Assembly (NCBI GenBank): GCA_029071285.1
Contig: JAIEAS010000234.1
Coordinates: 1-7,966, forward strand
Reading direction: 5' to 3'
DNA: 7,966 nt
Source of the DNA: Clostridia bacterium
GTDB lineage: Bacteria; Bacillota; Clostridia; Christensenellales; Borkfalkiaceae
The notes beneath the pieces were generated by a model. The model was given only the letters and a program-made list of their open reading frames with translations. It searched no databases and was not told the origin of the DNA. The translations under genes and the position numbers were made by a program. Position 1 is the stretch's first letter. Each line of letters starts with the position of its first letter. This document shows positions 6,340 to 7,966 of this stretch, piece after piece.

Positions 6340-6449
6340 TGAAAAAGTTGAAAAGAATATTGAAGCAATTCTTTACCACTAATATATGGTTAAAGCTTTC
6401 CGCCCTCGGCCTTGCCGTGGTGACGGTATTTCTCGCCAACATAAAATAG
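6339..6449 (+). CDS. 36-residue single-TM microprotein in the CdaR position (CdaR-anchor-like)
   Basis: This is a short ORF of 36 codons plus TAG. The N-terminal third is basic (MKKLKRILKQFF), followed by a hydrophobic helix of about 20 residues (IWLKLSALGLAVVTVFLANI) and a terminal Lys. The pattern Asn-x-Trp-Leu-Lys-Leu followed by a Leu/Val-rich helix closely resembles the N-terminal membrane anchor of CdaR (YbbR-repeat protein), the regulator normally encoded directly after cdaA, but no YbbR repeats follow in any frame: only 37 bases separate it from the next gene. Seen directly: TAATG overlap with cdaA and GGAGGG at 6-base spacing. Inferred: it is a reduced CdaR or an independent microprotein that sits beside CdaA in the membrane. 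It could also be a decaying remnant, although the intact translation signals argue against that. The predicted orientation is basic end in the cytoplasm. Confidence 0.72.
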   Translation: MKKLKRILKQFFTTNIWLKLSALGLAVVTVFLANIK

Positions 6450-6486
6450 CGCGCAGACATATTATATAGTAATACGGTAAGAAGAT

Positions 6487-7806
6487 ATGGCAGTTAAGGT
6501 TTGCAAATTCGGCGGAACGTCCATGGCGGACGGCAACGTAATAAATAACGTAAAAAGTATTATCGAAAGCGACGTTGAACGTCGCTTTATCGTCGTTTCC
6601 GCCCCCGGCAAAAGATTTTCGGGCGATATAAAGGTAACCGACCTTCTTTACGCCTGCTACGACGAACTGGAAGCCGAAGGCTCGTGCGAAAAATCTTTCG
6701 CGCCCGTCTGCAACCGTTTCCGCGCAATCGTAAAAGAGCTCGGCATCGATATTAATATCGACCAGATTTTAGAGCTCACCCGCCGCCGCATCGTAAAAGA
6801 GCGCAGCAGGGATTTCACCGCCTCGCGCGGAGAATATCTTTCCGCAAGAATAATGGCGGAAGTGCTCGGCGCAAAGTTTATCGACGCGGAAGAGGTAATA
6901 TTTTTCGATAAAAACGGCTTTTTGGACGGCGAAAAGTCCTATAAAGCGATTTCTGCAGCGGCTTCTGGCGAAAAGCTCGCCGTTTTCCCCGGCTTTTACG
7001 GCAAGGGCGCAAACGGCAAAGTTAAAACATTTTCCCGCGGCGGCTCGGATATAACGGGCGCAGTCGTTGCCCGCGCTGTCAGCGCTACGCTGTACGAAAA
7101 CTGGACGGACGTTTCGGGCTTTCTTGCCTGCGACCCCGCGCTCGTTCCCAGTCCTAAACGCATAAAAATGCTGTCCTATAAAGAACTGCGCGAGCTCAGC
7201 TATATGGGTGCAAACGTTCTTCACGCCGACTCGATTTTTCCCGTCCGCAAGGCGAACATTCCCGTTCAGATAAAAAACACTTTCCGCCCGCAGGACGAGG
7301 GGACTTCAATCGTTCCCAGCAGTATTTACCGTCCTTGCGGCAACGTGGTAACGGGCATTTCCGGAAAAAAGAATTTCACCGTAATTTTCATTGAAAAATC
7401 GCTTATGAACTCCGAAATCGGCTTTATGCGCAAAGTTCTGACCGTTCTGGAAGAAGCCTGCGTTTCGGTCGAGCACGTTCCCTCGGGCATAGACACAATG
7501 TCTTTGGTTATCGCAAACGAGGCGTTAGAAGGCAAGCTCGAAACCCTTTTGGAGGGCATAAAGCGCGCCGTTCAGCCAGACACCGTGCGCGTAATTGAAA
7601 ATATCTCGTTAATTTCAACCGTAGGTCACGGAATGTCGTCCTCGGTGGGAACTTCAGCCCGTCTTTTCTCAGCTATCGCAGACGCGGGAATTAATATCAA
7701 AATGATTGACCAGGGCTCGAGCGAGCTCAATATTATGGTTGGCGTTTCCGACGACGACTACGAAAAATGTATCAAGGCAATTTACTTTGAATTTTTCGGC
7801 AAATAA
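6487..7806 (+). CDS. lysC: Aspartokinase (monofunctional, with C-terminal ACT domains)
   Basis: Aspartate kinase phosphorylates L-aspartate to aspartyl-4-phosphate, the first step to lysine/diaminopimelate, threonine and methionine. The kinase domain opens with KFGGTSM (7-13), has FTASRGEYLSA (substrate-binding Arg-Gly-Glu region, near 116-126), SRGGSDITGA (183-192), and the signature stretch from WTDVSGFLACDP to GANVLHADSI. Two C-terminal ACT-type regulatory repeats follow (roughly 295-365 and 370-439), the second holding VGHGMSSSVGTSARLFSAI. The length of 439 is close to the AK-III type, so feedback inhibition by lysine (or lysine plus threonine) is likely, though the effector cannot be read from sequence. 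The Shine-Dalgarno is poor (GGTAAG before ATG). It lies 37 bases after the microprotein with no terminator between, so it is probably cotranscribed with cdaA. No lysine riboswitch precedes it. The lysC symbol is by function; paralogues may exist elsewhere. Confidence 0.93.
   Translation: MAVKVCKFGGTSMADGNVINNVKSIIESDVERRFIVVSAPGKRFSGDIKVTDLLYACYDELEAEGSCEKSFAPVCNRFRAIVKELGIDINIDQILELTRRRIVKERSRDFTASRGEYLSARIMAEVLGAKFIDAEEVIFFDKNGFLDGEKSYKAISAAASGEKLAVFPGFYGKGANGKVKTFSRGGSDITGAVVARAVSATLYENWTDVSGFLACDPALVPSPKRIKMLSYKELRELSYMGANVLHADSIFPVRKANIPVQIKNTFRPQDEGTSIVPSSIYRPCGNVVTGISGKKNFTVIFIEKSLMNSEIGFMRKVLTVLEEACVSVEHVPSGIDTMSLVIANEALEGKLETLLEGIKRAVQPDTVRVIENISLISTVGHGMSSSVGTSARLFSAIADAGINIKMIDQGSSELNIMVGVSDDDYEKCIKAIYFEFFGK
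6566..6588 (+). repeat. Near-perfect inverted repeat within the 5' part of the aspartokinase gene
   Basis: AAAGCGACGTT (6566-6576) is the exact reverse complement of AACGTCGCTTT (6578-6588), with one central base. As RNA it could form about nine pairs with a UUGAA loop. It encodes residues around ESDVERRF and is not followed by a T-run, so it is not a standard terminator. Confidence 0.7.
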
Positions 7807-7839
7807 TTTTTATTGCGCGCAAAAAGGGAGTATCGGTAT

Positions 7840-7966
7840 ATGTTAACAGTTGTATATATTTTGTGCGGCGTAATCCTTGCGTTTTTTATCATAAACGCAA
7901 TATTAGTGGTAACGCTCCGCTATCAGAATAAAAAACATATCGTTCTTCTGTCGCGCCGTCTGCGCC
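7840..7966 (+). CDS. N-terminus of an unrecognised single-TM protein (3' end beyond window)
   Basis: An ATG at 7840 has GGGAG 9 bases upstream (AAAGGGAG, 7823-7830) and opens a frame that stays open to the window end: 42 codons plus one base. The first 25 or so residues form a membrane helix (VVYILCGVILAFFIINAILV), followed by a basic stretch (LRYQNKKHIVLLSRRLR), so the remainder is probably cytoplasmic. The gene is not recognisable from this much sequence. It starts 33 bases after the aspartokinase stop with no terminator between, so it probably belongs to the same transcript. Confidence 0.7.
   Translation, partial: MLTVVYILCGVILAFFIINAILVVTLRYQNKKHIVLLSRRLR

Noticed and set aside
6450..6486. 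Lysine riboswitch, T-box or promoter before the aspartokinase
   Set aside because: Only 37 bases are available, far too short for either RNA element. AT-rich -10-like strings exist (TATTAT, TATAGT) but no matching -35 is present.
6746..6761. Perfect 16-base palindrome TCGATATTAATATCGA inside the aspartokinase gene
   Set aside because: It encodes alternating Ile and Asp/Asn (IDINID), whose GAT/ATC/ATT codons give palindromes easily; no second copy or flanking signal was seen.
6769..7224. Long open frame of 151 codons on the minus strand
   Set aside because: It lies wholly opposite the well-supported aspartokinase and has no recognisable motifs; it is a shadow produced by the codon bias of the + strand gene.
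7807..7826. Terminator after aspartokinase (palindrome TTGCGCGCAA with A-run)
   Set aside because: With a minimum loop only about three pairs remain and there is no T-run on the + strand.

Overview
The window reads as a fragment of an uncultured Bacillota (Clostridia-like) chromosome, probably a metagenomic contig. The evidence is the gene content: an energy-coupling-factor module beside truA in the usual Firmicutes order, mnmE, holA, a CdaA-type diadenylate cyclase and a monofunctional aspartokinase. The promoters look sigma-A-like and the terminators are short hairpins with U-runs. All genes lie on the + strand. A genus cannot be named from the sequence alone; a Christensenellales-type gut lineage is only a guess.

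Layout. Bases 1-54 are not genomic: 21-54 is a slightly corrupted Illumina Nextera (Tn5) read-2 adapter, matching 31 of 34 bases, joined directly to the truncated first gene. Unit 1 (55-2103) is ecfA2 (5' end missing), ecfT and truA, tightly overlapped and closed by a weak hairpin at the truA stop. Unit 2 (2181-3047) is a single uncharacterised membrane protein with a Gln/Tyr-rich tail and a strong terminator. Unit 3 (3136-5422) is mnmE-holA, with a good extended -10 promoter and a long terminator hairpin. Unit 4 (from about 5521 to the window end) is cdaA, a 36-residue membrane microprotein, an aspartokinase and the start of another one-TM protein.

How the genes work together. EcfA2 and EcfT are the ATPase and transmembrane coupling parts of a vitamin or metal uptake system. 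TruA and MnmE modify tRNA anticodon-arm bases. HolA is the delta subunit of the replicative clamp loader. CdaA makes c-di-AMP. The most interesting point is directly downstream of cdaA, where related bacteria carry cdaR (YbbR repeats) and glmM. Here that slot holds only a 36-codon ORF that resembles the N-terminal membrane anchor of CdaR. It has an excellent Shine-Dalgarno and a TAATG overlap with cdaA, and no YbbR domain follows. An aspartokinase then takes the place of glmM. No CRISPR array, insertion sequence, tRNA, rRNA or recognised riboswitch was seen. No gene-free stretch exceeds 100 bases.
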